64,000 nt of DNA from Lepturacanthus savala (Eukaryota; Chordata; Actinopteri; Scombriformes; Trichiuridae). Each line of letters starts with the position of its first letter. The stretch's first letter is position 1. The notes under the pieces are model-generated. The model was not told the origin of the DNA, searched no databases, and was given only the letters and a program-made list of their open reading frames with translations. Where the stretch lies: positions 39,930,860-39,994,859 of the forward strand of contig CM060462.1 of the NCBI GenBank assembly GCA_030544235.1, written 5' to 3'. Shown in pieces: positions 48,043 to 61,659 of the stretch. Position numbers and translations under genes: made by a program.

Positions 48043-51000
48043 GGTTTTAGTGGTAGAATCTAGTTTTAGTAGGATCTAGTTTTAGTGGTGGAGTCTAGTG
48101 TTAGTAGAGTCTAGTTTTAGTAGAGTCTAGTGTTAGTAGAGTCAAGTGTTAGTAGAGTCTAGTGTTAGTAGAGTCTAGTTTTAGTAGAGTCTAGTGTTAG
48201 TAGAGTCTAGTTTTAGTAGAGTCTAGTTTTAGTAGAGTCTAGTGTTAGTAGAGTCAAGTGTTAGTAGAGTCTAGTGTTAGTAGAGTCTAGTTTTAGTAGA
48301 GTCTAGTGTTAGTAGAGTCTAGTTTTAGTAGAGTCTAGTTTTAGTAGAGTCTAGTTTTAGTAGAGTCTAGTGTTAGTAGAGTCTAGTTTTAGTAGAGTCT
48401 AGTTTTAGTGGTGGAGTCTAGTGTTAGTAGTCTAGTGTTAGTAGAGTCTAGTTTTAGTAGAGTCTAGTGTTAGTAGAGTCTAGTTTTAGTAGAGTCTAGT
48501 TTTAGTAGAGTCTAGTGTTAGTAGAGTCAAGTGTTAGTAGAGTCTAGTGTTAGTAGAGTCTAGTTTTAGTAGAGTCTAGTGTTAGTAGAGTCTAGTTTTA
48601 GTAGAGTCTAGTTTTAGTAGAGTCTAGTGTTAGTAGAGTCTAGTTTTAGTAGAGTCTAGTGTTAGTAGAGTCAAGTGTTATTAGAGTCTAGTTTTAGTAG
48701 AGTCTAGTTTTAGTAGAGTCTAGTTTTAGTAGAGTCTAGTGTTAGTAGAGTCTAGTGTTAGTAGAGTCAAGTGTTAGTAGAGTCTAGTGTTAGTAGAGTC
48801 TAGTTTTAGTAGAGTCTAGTGTTAGTAGAGTCTAGTTTTAGTAGAGTCTAGTGTTAGTAGAGTCAAGTGTTAGTAGAGTCTAGTGTTAGTAGAGTCTAGT
48901 TTTAGTAGAGTCTAGTGTTAGTAGAGTCTAGTTTTAGTAGAGTCTAGTGTTAGTAGAGTCTAGTGTTAGTAGAGTCAAGTGTTAGTAGAGTCTAGTTTTA
49001 GTAGAGTCTAGTTTTAGTAGAGTCTAGTTTTAGTAGAGTCTAGTGTTAGTAGAGTCTAGTTTTAGTAGAATCTAGTTTTAGTAGAGTCTAGTTTTAGTGG
49101 TGGAGTCTAGTGTTAGTAGTCTAGTGTTAGTAGAGTCTAGTTTTAGTAGAGTCTAGTGTTAGTAGAGTCTAGTTTTAGTAGAGTCTAGTGTTAGTAGAGT
49201 CAAGTGTTAGTAGAGTCTAGTGTTAGTAGAGCCTAGTTTTAGTAGAGTCTAGTGTTAGTAGAGTCTAGTTTTAGTAGAGTCTAGTGTTAGTAGAGTCAAG
49301 TGTTAGTAGAGTCTAGTTTTAGTAGAATCTAGTTTTAGTAGAGTCTAGTTTTAGTAGAGTCTAGTGTTAGTAGAGTCTAGTTTTAGTAGAATCTAGTTTT
49401 AGTAGAGTCTAGTTTTAGTGGTAGAGTCTAGTTTTAGTAGAATCTAGTTTTAGTAGTCTAGTTTTAGTAGAGTCTAGTTTTAGTGGTAGAGTCTAGTTTT
49501 AGTAGAGTCTAGTTTTAGTAGAGTCTAGTTTTAGTAGAGTCTAGTTTTAGTGGTGGAGTCTAGTTTTAGTAGTCTAGTTTTAGTGGTGGAGTCTAGTTTT
49601 AGTAGAGTCTAGTTTTAGTAGAGTCTAGTTTTAGTAGAGTCTAGTGTTAGTAGAGTCTAGTTTTAGTAGAGTCTAGTTTTAGTAGAGTCTAGTTTTAGTA
49701 GAGTCTAGTGTTAGTAGAGTCTAGTTTTAGTAGAATCTAGTTTTAGTAGAGTCTAGTTTTAGTGGTAGAGTCTAGTTTTAGTAGAGTCTAGTTTTAGTAG
49801 AGTCTAGTTTTAGTAGAGTCTAGTTTTAGTAGAGTCTAGTTTTAGTGGTGGAGTCTAGTTTTAATGGTAGAGTTTAGTTTTTAGTAGAGTCTAGTGTTAG
49901 TAGAGTCTAGTTTTAGTGGTAGAATCTAGTTTTAGTACAGTCTAGTTTTAGTAGAGTCTAATGTTAGTAGAGTCTAGTTTTAGTGGTAGAGTCTAGTTTT
50001 AGTAGAGTCTAGTTTTAGTAGTAGAGTCTAGTTTTAGTAGAATCTAATTTTAGTAGAGTCTAGTTTTAGTGGTAGAGTCTAGTGTTAGTAGAGTCTAGTT
50101 TTAGTGGTAGAGTCTAGTTTTAGTAGAGAAGTCTAGTTTTAGTAGAGTCTAGTTTTAGTAGAGTCTAGTTTTAGTGGTAGAGTCTAGTTTTAGTGGTAGA
50201 GTCTAGTTTTAGTAGAGTAGTCTAGTTTTAGTAGAGTCTAGTTTTAGTGGTAGAGTCTAGTTTTAGTAGAGTCTAGTTTTAGTAGAGTCTAGTTTTAGTA
50301 GAGTCTAGTTTTAGTGGTAGAGTCTAGTTTTAGTAGAGTCTAGTTTTAGTGGTAGAGTCTAGTTTTAGTGGTAGAGTCTAGTGTTAGTAGAGTCTAGTTT
50401 TAGTAGAGTAGTCTAGTTTTAGTAGAGTCTAGTTTTAGTAGAGTCTTGTTTTAGTGGTAGAGTCTAGTTTTAGTGGTAGAGTCTAGTTTTAGTAGAGTCA
50501 AGTGTTAGTAGAGTCTAGTTTTAGTAGAGTCTAGTTTTAGTAGAATCTAGTTTTAGTGGTAGAGTCTAGTTTTAGTGGTAGAGTCTAGTTTTAGTAGAGT
50601 CTAGTTTTAGTGGTAGAGTCTAGTGTTAGTAGAGTCTAGTTTTAGTGGTAGAATCTAGTTTTAGTACAGTCTAGTTTTAGTAGAGTCTAATGTTAGTAGA
50701 GTCTAGTTTTAGTGGTAGAGTCTAGTTTTAGTAGAGTCTAGTTTTAGTAGTAGAGTCTAGTTTTAGTAGAATCTAATTTTAGTAGAGTCTAGTTTTAGTG
50801 GTAGAGTCTAGTTTTAGTAGAGTCTAGTTTTAGTGGTAGAGTCTAGTTTTAGTGGTAGAGTCTAGTTTTAGTAGAGTAGTCTAGTTTTAGTAGAGTCTAG
50901 TTTTAGTAGAGTCTTGTTTTAGTGGTAGAGTCTAGTTTTAGTGGTAGAGTCTAGTTTTAGTGGTAGAGTCTAGTTTTAGTAGAGTCAAGTGTTAGTAGAG

Positions 51001-52376
51001 TCTAGTTTTAGTAGAGTCTAGTTTTAGTAGAATCTAGTTTTAGTGGTAGAGTCTAGTTTTAGTGGTAGAGTCTAGTTTTAGTAGAGTCTAGTTTTAGTGG
51101 TAGAGTCTAGTGTTAGTAGAGTCTAGTTTTAGTAGAGTCTAGTTTTAGTAGAGTCTAGTGTTAGTAGAGTCTAGTGTTAGTAGAGTCTAGTTTTAGTAGA
51201 GTCTAGTGTTAGTAGAGTCTAGTTTTAGTAGAGTCTAGTGTTAGTAGAGTCTAGTGTTAGTAGAGTCTAGTGTTAGTAGAGTCTAGTTTTAGTAGAGTCT
51301 AGTGTTAGTAGAGTCTAGTGTTAGTAGAGTCTAGTGTTAGTAGAGTCAAGTGTTAGTAGAGTCTAGTGTTAGTAGAGTCTAGTGTTAGTAGAGTCTAGTT
51401 TTAGTAGAGTCTAGTTTTAGTAGAGTCTAGTGTTAGTAGAGTCTAGTGTTAGTAGAGTCTAGTTTTAGTAGAGTCTAGTGTTAGTAGAGTCTAGTGTTAG
51501 TAGAGTCTAGTGTTAGTAGAGTCTAGTTTTAGTAGAGTCTAGTGTTAGTAGAGTCTAGTTTTAGTAGAGTCTAGTTTTAGTAGAGTCTAGTGTTAGTAGA
51601 GTCTAGTGTTAGTAGAGTCTAGTTTTAGTAGAGTCTAGTGTTAGTAGAGTCTAGTGTTAGTAGAGTCTAGTGTTAGTAGAGTCTAGTTTTAGTAGAGTCT
51701 AGTGTTAGTAGAGTCTAGTTTTAGTAGAGTCTAGTGTTAGTAGAGTCTAGTGTTAGTAGAGTCTAGTGTTAGTAGAGTCTAGTTTTAGTAGAGTCTAGTG
51801 TTAGTAGAGTCTAGTTTTAGTAGAGTCTAGTGTTAGTAGAGTCTAGTGTTAGTAGAGTCTAGTGTTAGTAGAGTCTAGTGTTAGTAGAGTCTAGTGTTAG
51901 TAGAGTCTAGTTTTAGTAGAGTCTAGTGTTAGTAGAGTCTAGTGTTAGTAGAGTCTAGTGTTAGTAGAGTCTAGTGTTAGTAGAGTCTAGTTTTAGTAGA
52001 GTCTAGTTTTAGTAGAGTCTAGTTTTAGTAGAGTCTAGTGTTAGTAGAGTCTAGTGTTAGTAGAGTCTAGTGTTAGTAGAGTCTAGTTTTAGTAGAGTCT
52101 AGTTTTAGTAGAGTCTAGTGTTAGTAGAGTCTAGTTTTAGTAGAGTCTAGTTTTAGTAGAGTCTAGTGTTAGTAGAGTCTAGTGTTAGTAGAGTCTAGTG
52201 TTAGTAGAGTCTAGTGTTAGTAGAGTCTAGTTTTAGTGGTAGTCTAGTTTTAGTGGTAGAGTCTAGTTTTAGTAGAGTCTAGTTTTAGTAGAGTCTAGTG
52301 TTAGTAGAGTCTAGTGTTAGTAGAGTCTAGTGTTAGTAGAGTCTAGTTTTAGTAGAGTCTAGTTTTAGTAGAATCT
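48043..52376. repeat. 16-bp AGTCTAGTTTTAGTAG minisatellite, about 265 copies
   Basis: A 4.3-kb array with two core variants, CTAGTTTTAG and CTAGTGTTAG, and subtypes with GTGGTAGAGTC, GTGGTGGAGTC, AGTCAAGTG and AATCTAG. TAG stops occur in every frame on the plus strand, so no ORF. Marked blocks recur: a GGTGGAGTCTAGTG junction at 48410 and 49099, and rare TTTAGTACAG variants at 49931 and 50660. Confidence 0.97.
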
Positions 52377-52502
52377 TGGTTGTGGTTTTTATCAGAAACA
52401 TAATGTTTCAGCTTTTCTCCTCGTAGTAAATCGTGTTTATGTAGATGTGGTTTTATCCAGAGTATTTATATAGACGCGTCTGTCACTGTTTACTCAGGTA
52501 GG

Positions 52503-52509
<7 letters not shown>

Positions 52510-52540
<31 letters not shown>

Positions 52541-52571
52541 ACACACACACTCACACACACACACACACACA

Positions 52572-52618
<47 letters not shown>

Positions 52619-52679
52619 ACACACACACACACTCACACACACACACACACTCTCACACACTCACACACACTCTCACACA

Positions 52680-52716
<37 letters not shown>
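52510..52716. repeat. (CA)n with CACTCA interruptions
   Basis: CA tracts of 10-40 bp broken by single T insertions giving CACACTCACAC, with a few CTCTCAC. Confidence 0.95.
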
Positions 52717-52718
<2 letters not shown>

Positions 52719-53213
52719 CTGCCTGGGGGAAGCTGCAGAGTGTTTGATGTTGTAATGGTCCATCCGGCTCCATGAGAGCCCTCATCACTGGAGAAATGGT
52801 CTAAATGTCACACTCCGCCCTCCACTGGGCCCACGTATGCAGGGAGCGTGCACGTGATGTGTGAGTGTGCACGTGGCTGTGTGTGTGTGTGTGTGTGTGA
52901 GCTATTTCTGGAATCAGAAACCAGGTCACAGATGGAGACGCTGAACTTAAGTGATTTCTACTGTACCTGCTTCATCCTTCATGTCAACACAGTTTCTGGA
53001 TTCAGGAAAAGGTTTCACTCAATGATTTTCTGTTTAGGCAAAGGTCAGAGGTCAACATCAGTGTCAGGTCAACGGGATTCTTTGCTGTTTAATCACATTT
53101 AAGTCAAAGAAAAACCTGGTGTTTTAGTCGAGTTTTAATCTGAAAATCAAAGTATTTGTCTAGTTTTACTCTGAAAATCAAAGTATTTTAGTCTAGTTTT
53201 ACTCTGAAAATCA
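52717..53213. other. Intronic sequence
   Basis: Nothing recognised up to about 53105. From there, TTTACTCTGAAAATCAAAGT repeats lead into the 32-bp array and match the reverse of 26950-27060. Confidence 0.5.
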
Positions 53214-55028
53214 AAATATTTTATGTAGTTTTAGTCATAAATGTAAAGTATTTAACGTAGTTTTAGTCATAAATGTAAAGTATTTAACGTAGTTTTAGTC
53301 ATAAATGTAAAGTATTTAACGTAGTTTTAGTCATAAATGTAAAGTATTTAACGTAGTTTTAGTCATAAATGTAAAGTATTTAACGTAGTTTTAGTCATAA
53401 ATGTAAAGTATTTAACGTAGTTTTAGTCATAAATGTAAAGTATTTAATGTAGTTTTAGTCATAAATGTAAAGTATTTAATGTAGTTTTAGTCATAAATGT
53501 AAAGTATTTAACGTAGTTTTAGTCATAAATGTAAAGTATTTAACGTAGTTTTAGTCATAAATGTAAAGTATTTAATGTAGTTTTAGTCATAAATGTAAAG
53601 TATTTAATGTAGTTTTAGTCATAAATGTAAAGTATTTAACGTAGTTTTAGTCATAAATGTAAAGTATTTAATGTAGTTTTAGGCATAAATGTAAAGTATT
53701 TAACGTAGTTTTAGGCATAAATGTAAAGTATTTAATGTAGTTTTAGTCATAAATGTAAAGTATTTAACGTAGTTTTAGTCATAAATGTAAAGTATTTAAC
53801 GTAGTTTTAGTCATAAATGTAAAGTATTTTATGTAGTTTTAGTCATAAATGTAAAGTATTTAACGTAGTTTTAGGCATAAATGTAAAGTATTTAACGTAG
53901 TTTTAGTCATAAATGTAAAGTATTTAACGTAGTTTTAGGCATAAATGTAAAGTATTTAACGTAGTTTTAGTCATAAATGTAAAGTATTTAACGTAGTTTT
54001 AGTCATAAATGTAAAGTATTTAACATAGTTTTAGTCATAAATGTAAAGTATTTAATGTAGTTTTAGTCATAAATGTAAAGTATTTAACGTAGTTTTAGTC
54101 ATAAATGTAAAGTATTTAACATAGTTTTAGTCATAAATGTAAAGTATTTAACGTAGTTTTAGTCATAAATGTAAAGTATTTAACGTAGTTTTAGTCATAA
54201 ATGTAAAGTATTTAATGTAGTTTTAGTCATAAATGTAAAGTATTTAACGTAGTTTTAGTCATAAATGTAAAGTATTTAACGTAGTTTTAGTCATAAATGT
54301 AAAGTATTTAACGTAGTTTTAGTCATAAATGTAAAGTATTTAACGTAGTTTTAGTCATAAATGTAAAGTATTTAACGTAGTTTTAGTCATAAATGTAAAG
54401 TATTTAATGTAGTTTTAGTCATAAATGTAAAGTATTTAACGTAGTTTTAGTCATAAATGTAAAGTATTTAACGTAGTTTTAGTCATAAATGTAAAGTATT
54501 TAACGTAGTTTTAGTCATAAATGTAAAGTATTTAACGTAGTTTTAGTCATAAATGTAAAGTATTTAACGTAGTTTTAGTCATAAATGTAAAGTATTTAAC
54601 GTAGTTTTAGTCATAAATGTAAAGTATTTAATGTAGTTTTAGTCATAAATGTAAAGTATTTAACGTAGTTTTAGTCATAAATGTAAAGTATTTAATGTAG
54701 TTTTAGTCATAAATGTAAAGTATTTAATGTAGTTTTAGTCATAAATGTAAAGTATTTAATGTAGTTTTAGTCATAAATGTAAAGTATTTAACGTAGTTTT
54801 AGTCATAAATGTAAAGTATTTAATGTAGTTTTAGTCATAAATGTAAAGTATTTAATGTAGTTTTAGTCATAAATGTAAAGTATTTAATGTAGTTTTAGTC
54901 ATAAATGTAAAGTATTTAACGTAGTTTTAGTCATAAATGTAAAGTATTTAACGTAGTTTTAGTCATAAATGTAAAGTATTTAATGTAGTTTTAGTCATAA
55001 ATGTAAAGTATTTAATGTAGTTTTAGTC
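53214..55028. repeat. 32-bp minisatellite, about 56 copies
   Basis: Unit GTAGTTTTAGTCATAAATGT then AAAGTATTTAAC. Nearly the only variation is C/T in AACG or AATG, AGTC/AGGC and two AACATAG, so it is very homogeneous. The first imperfect copies (53150-53215) contain CTCTGAAAATC in place of CATAAATG. Confidence 0.97.
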
Positions 55029-55293
55029 TTGAGCTGCAGATGAATCGAGTCTATTCAGTTAAACTGGTCCATTTTCAGTCTTTGTCCTAATTCACAGCTA
55101 AAACAAAGCCACGTTAAGGTTAATGAATGTTTTAATTAACTTTAATTAACACTAATTAACAGTAATTAAGGCTGATTTCAGATCAAATATCATAAAGTCA
55201 GGAGTTGAAGTCAGGACACGTAACAACAAACATCATGTAGCTTCACTGCTCCTCACCTTGTTGATGAGTTCCATCACATTAACTTTTACTGTC

Positions 55294-55878
<585 letters not shown>

Positions 55879-56961
55879 CAGTGGCTCTCAAACTGTTTTC
55901 AGTGGTTCCTCCTTTAAATATTTCTTTATTCATGTTCCCTCTGACACACACTGAGCTGTAAAATCAGTGTCTGATTTATTCAAGATGAACAACAAACCCA
56001 AACAGAACCCAGTGACCTCCAGGAAACATAAAACCAGTCAAACTCTAATATGTAAAATGGTACATTTATATTGGTCTCTGTTCTGGTAGGAAATCAACAA
56101 ATAGACATAAATAACTAAAATGTGTTCACAGAAATAAATATGAGTTAATTATAAATCTAGATTCATAACTTTATAAATAAAGATTTGCTCACAAAAGAAA
56201 ATAATCACCTTTAACCTCTCAAAAAATGAAAATTTCAATTAATCACTTCTTTTTCACTTGTTTATCTGTATTTTCAGCTTTAGCCACATCTCCGTCGTTA
56301 GAGTGCGTTGTCATGGTAACGGCAGGTCGTTAACGAGCATAGACTGTATAGGAGACGAGTGACGCTGGATTAATGGGTCAAACTAACTTGGTCGGGGGAG
56401 GAGAGGATAATAAAATTAAATAGTGAATATGACAGGGGGTCCATGAAGCTAGCAGTACCTCCACGTACCACCAGGGGGACACAGACCCCCTGCAGTACCT
56501 CCACGTACCACCAGAGGGACACAGACCCCCCCTGCAGTACCTCCACGTACCACCAGGGGGACACAGACCTCCCTGCAGTACCTCCACGTACCACCAGGGG
56601 GACACAGACCTCCCTGCAGTACCTCCACGTACCACCAGGGGACACAGACCCCCCCCTGCAGTACCTCCACGTACCACCAGGGGGACACAGACCCCCCTGC
56701 AGTACCTCCACGTACCACCAGAGGGACACAGACCCCCCCCTGCAGTACCTCCACGTACCACCAGAGGGACACAGACCTCCCTGCAGTACCTCCACGTACC
56801 ACCAGAGGGACACAGACCTCCCTGCAGTACCTCCACGTACCACCAGGGGGACACAGACCCCCCCCTGCAGTACCTCCACGTACCACCAGAGGGACACAGA
56901 CCTCCCTGCAGTACCTCCACGTACCACCAGGGGGACGCTGACCCTCAGTTGAGAACCACTG
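55879..56961. mobile_element. hAT-like non-autonomous element carrying a minisatellite
   Basis: A 1.08-kb element whose left end, CAGTGGCTCTCAAACTG, matches the reverse complement of the right end, CAGTGGTTCTCAACTG. CAGTGGTTCTCAA is a classic hAT terminus. The flanking 8-mers GTCCAAAC and GTCTAAAT agree at six positions, the differences being two C/T transitions, which fits an aged 8-bp target duplication. There is no transposase frame. A 41-bp minisatellite occupies the right half. Confidence 0.8.
56446..56941. repeat. 41-bp minisatellite inside the hAT-like element
   Basis: About 12 copies of GCAGTACCTCCACGTACCAC then CAGGGGGACACAGACCTCCCT; length varies in the C run and AGGG/GGGG. The final copy runs directly into the element's right subterminal sequence (GGGGGACGCTGACCCTCAG). 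Frames on both strands are artefacts. Confidence 0.95.
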
Positions 56962-57182
56962 GTCTAAATAATAGATTTAATAAAACAATATAAGAACAGG
57001 TAGTAATAGTCAGGATAGTGTGATGCTATGTCATCAATGAGACTCCATCAGGTTCATACTCTGTTAAAATGTTAACTCTAAATTAAAGTAAATGTTCAGG
57101 AAAAATCAAAGTGACCTGATACTGAGTTAAATGTTTAACAAACTTCAGAATAAAAGTCAACATCATAAATTAATGATGCTAA

Positions 57183-57335
57183 CATGTCCATCAGCAATAG
57201 GGATATCCTGGTCATGTGACCTCATTAATTATATGTCCTTCAAAATAAAAGCCTCCTTTTCACACCTAACTGTAAAAACATAGATTTTATATCACAGCTT
57301 TGTAGAAAAATGAAGATAAAGTGATTATTACTGAA
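57183..57335 (-). mobile_element. piggyBac-like MITE relic
   Basis: Reverse copy: TCCATCAGCAATAGGGATAT, GGTCATGTGACCTCATTAAT, AAAATAAAAGCCTCCTTTTC, TTTTATATCACAGCTTTG. Confidence 0.6.
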
Positions 57336-57513
57336 TGAACAATAGAGATGCAACAATTAATTGATGAGTCGCCAACTATTAAAATAATCGACTATTTTAT
57401 AATAAATCAGTTATTTTATCCTGATCCAGGTTCATGATGAGTTTTATTCATTAATCACAGTAAAAACCTCTAAATACAGTATTTTATCTGTAGTAAAACC
57501 CAGTGTTACTGTT

Positions 57514-57752
57514 ACAGCATCAATATATATCATCAATATATATTAATATATGTCATCAATATATATCATCAATATATATTAATATATGTCATCAATATAT
57601 ATCATCAATATATATTAATATATGTCATCAATATATATTAATATATGTCATCAATATATATCATCAATATATATTAATATATGTCATCAATACATATCAA
57701 TATATGTCATCAATACATATCATCAATATATATCATTAATATATATCATCAA
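57514..57752. repeat. AT-rich CATCAATATATATTAATAT repeat
   Basis: Seven or so units built from ATATATCATCA and ATATATTAATATATGTCATC with strong self-complementarity. Confidence 0.92.
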
Positions 57753-58708
57753 TACAATAATAATCAGTTTAACAGAATATTTAGATATTTCATTTATATC
57801 ATATCTGTTTATGTGATTATTTAATTGGCTCCTTTATAAACATCAGAATAAATGATGCTCAGTGAGATTTATATCATTTTATGGGATAATAATTGACCTT
57901 TGAACTCTTTATTTTATTAATCATTGCAGATAATTTAGAATATTTAATTTGTTCTCACTTCACCTGGATTTTAATATAAAATGTATTAAGCCACAGATCT
58001 GCAACGATTAGTTGATTGATCGATTAGTTTCCATCACATTAATCATCACTGATTCAGTAGAAAACCTCTAACTTCTTCTCTCAGCAGTGATTCTCTAACT
58101 TGTTCAGGTCAAGGATCCTTAAACTCACAATCCTTGACCTCTGACCCCGTCAGAGCAGATTTCTGCTTCCACATGTTTTATAACAGAAAGAAGGAGTGAA
58201 GCTGCAGCACCAAGAATAAATAATGACTCATACTCACATTAATAACCAGCACATGTCCAACTTTACTGCATTTCCCTTTGAATTCATCCATAGAATGAAT
58301 TTATTCCTGTTGTTTCCATTAGTCCATTAATGGATCCATTTACAACTGTCACATTAAACACAACTGTTTTTATAATTCATTAATAGATTTAAGTCGTTTA
58401 TTCAGGAGAAAATGTCTTTTAATCCACATGTTACATCATTTTATGAACCAAACCAAACAAATATTAGTTTCAATTCATATAATAATTATTGATTGAAGTA
58501 TAGTTTCTGTAGTTTAGTCCTGTTTGTTTGGTTTCACCTGTCTCTATAAATACATCAACACCTGCAGCGACCACCTGACCACAGAGACATGAAATAACAT
58601 GAAATAACATGAAATAACAAGGAGGCCATGGAAAGAGCCTGAAAATGAAGCGTCGAGCATCAAAGACTCAGCAGGTCAGCGGGGTCGAGGAAAAGACCAG
58701 GGGAAAAA
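57753..58708. other. Intronic sequence with eroded MITE-like motifs
   Basis: CTGCAACGATTAGTTGATTG at 57999 resembles the MITE terminus at 26293. Otherwise unremarkable. Confidence 0.45.
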
Positions 58709-58905
58709 AGGAGAGGAGGAGGAGGAGGAGGAGGAGGAGGAGGAGGAGAGAGGGGGAGGAGGAGGAGGAGAGAGGAGAGAGGGGGAGGAGGAGGAGGAGG
58801 AGGAGGAGAGAGGGGGAGGAGGAGGAGGAGGAGAGAGGGGGGAGGAGGAGGAGGAGAGAGGGGGAGGAGGAGGAGGAGGAGAGAGGGGGAGGAGGAGGAG
58901 GTGCA
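58709..58905. repeat. Purine-only GGA-rich tract
   Basis: About 195 bp of A/G only, GAGGAGGAGG with GAGAGAGGGGG blocks. Glu/Arg and Ser/Pro frames are artefacts. Confidence 0.95.
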
Positions 58906-59027
58906 CGGTTACTGAGTCTGAGGGAGGCCTGTGATTGGTCGGATGGTAAAGGTGGACGGGGGGGGGGTCATGGATCAGCAGATAGGCCTCATGCTGCTGT
59001 CTTCATCTCCAGAGACTAATTAGAGAG

Positions 59028-59600
59028 AGATGGAGGGATGGAGGATGGAGGGATGGAGCATAAAGGATGGAGGGATGGATGATGGAGGGATGACGGATGG
59101 AGGGATGAAGCATGAAATATGGAGGGATGGAGGGATGGATGATGGAGGGATGGAGGATGGAAGGATGAAGGATGGAGGGATGGAGGGATGGATGATGGAG
59201 GGATGGAGGGATGGAGGATGGAGGGATGGAGGGATGGAGGGATGGATGATGGAGGGATGGATGATGGAGGGATGGAGGGATGGAGGGATGGAGGGATGGA
59301 GGGATGGATGATGGAGGGATGGATGATGGAGGGATGGAGGGATGGAGGGATGGATGATGGAGGGATGGATGATGGAGGGATGGATGATGGAGGGATGGAG
59401 GGATGGAGGGATGGATGATGGAGGGATGGAGGGATGGAGGGATGGAGGGATGGATGATGGAGGGATGGATGATGGAGGGATGGAGGATGGAGGGATGGAG
59501 GGATGGATGATGGAGGGATGGATGATGGAGGGATGGAGGGATGGATGATGGAGGGATGGATGATGGAGGGATGGAGGGATGGATGATGGAGGGATGAAGG
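59028..59600. repeat. GGATGGAGGGATGGATGAT array
   Basis: About 570 bp of 4-bp-based GATG/GGAG units with almost no C on the plus strand. Frames on both strands (Met/Gly/Asp; His/Pro/Ser) are artefacts. Confidence 0.95.
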
Positions 59601-60264
59601 GAGGAGTCCACACAGGGACACAGACATACAAACAGCAACATATATACACACACACACATAAAGGTCCAGTGTTTTCCAGTCAGTGTCCCTTTAGTTATTA
59701 AATATATGGCTGCTACTAAACTGTACTGGTTTAATTCTTCTTTTATGGGACTGTAGTGAACTCATCTGGAGTTTTCCTGTTAAAATCACTGCCGTATGTC
59801 AAACACAGATTTGAGTGTTTTTTCTGAGTGTGTCTAACGACCTTGACTTCATCTGCAGCATCTCCTCCCTGCACAGATTCTGCTTTTCAAGTAAAAAAAC
59901 CTGAGAAGGGACAGAAACAGTCCAGTGAACCACAATCACATGCTCTGTGAAGCTCACAGTCTGAACCGGAGATTTATTCCTGCTCAAAAACACACTCCTG
60001 GTTATCTGTCGGCTGCTGAGCCAATCAGAACCCTCCGTTGGTGCCGGGTCTCCACCAATAGGAGCTGACCTATCAGCAGGTGATATCCAGTTATATTCTG
60101 TGAATCCTACTGAGAAGGAAGGAGGAGATTCTGCAGAAAACATCGATAGAATCATCCTGGAAACCTGGAAAATGAGCAAAAAAGGTCACGTCCTGGAAAT
60201 TATTACGTTTAATTTATAGCAGTAAAAACCTAAAGTTTCCTGTTACATTTCATTTAAATCTTAA
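59601..60264. other. Intronic sequence without a recognised feature
   Basis: The 126-codon minus frame (59799-60179) shows no known domain and no start/splice context; not called. Confidence 0.5.
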
Positions 60265-61658
60265 TCTTAGAATATACCAGAATATACCACAATATACCAC
60301 TATATACCACAATATACCACAATATACCACTATATACCACTATATACCACAATATACCACAATATACCACTATATACCACTATATACCACAATATACCAC
60401 TATATACCACTATATACCACTATATACCACAATACACCACAATATACCACTATATACCACTATATACCACATTATACCACTATATACCACTATATACCAC
60501 TATATACCACATTATACCACTATATACCACTATATACCACAATATACCACTATATACCACAATATACCACTATATACCACATTATACCACTATATACCAC
60601 TATATACCACAATATACCACTATATACCACTATATACCACAATATACCACTATATACCACAATATACCACAATATACCACAATATACCACAATATACCAC
60701 TATATACCACAATATACCACTATATACCACAATATACCACAATATACCACTCTATACCACTATATACCAGAATACACCACAATATACCACAATATACCAC
60801 TATATACCACAATATACCACAATATACCACTCTATACCACTATATACCAGAATACACCACAATATACCACAATATACCACTATATACCACTATATACAAC
60901 AATATACCACTATATACCACTATATACCACTATATACAACAATATACCACTATATACCACTATATACAACAATATACCACTATATACCACTATATACAAC
61001 AATATACCACTATATACCACTATATACCACAATATACCACAATATACCACTATATACCAAAATACACCACAATATACCACTATATACAACAATATACCAC
61101 AATATACCACTATATACCACAATATACCACTATATACCACAATATACCACTATATACCACAATATACCACTATATACCACAATATACCACAATATACCAC
61201 TATATACCACAATATACCACTATATACCACAATATACCACTATATACCACAATATACCACAATATACCACTATATACCACTATATACCACAATATACCAC
61301 AATATACCACTATATACCACAATATACCACAATATACCACAATATACCACAATATACCACTATATACCACAATATACCACTATATACCACAATATACCAC
61401 TATATACCACAATATACCACAATATACCACTATATACCACAATATACCACTATATACCACAATATACCACTATATACCACAATATACCACAATATACCAC
61501 AATATACCACTATATACCACAGTATACCACTATATACCACAATATACCACAATATACCACTATATACCACAATATACCACTATATACCACAATATACCAC
61601 TATATACCACTATATACAACAATATACCACAATATACCACAATATACCACTATATACC
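60265..61658. repeat. 10-bp TATACCACAA minisatellite, about 139 copies
   Basis: Unit TATACCACWA with alternating AATATACCAC and TATATACCAC. Sparse variants: TACACC, ATTATACC, TCTATACC, ATACAAC. The TATACCACTCTATACCAC / AATACACC block is duplicated with a spacing of 80 bp (60751 and 60831). Confidence 0.97.
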
Positions 61659-61659
61659 T

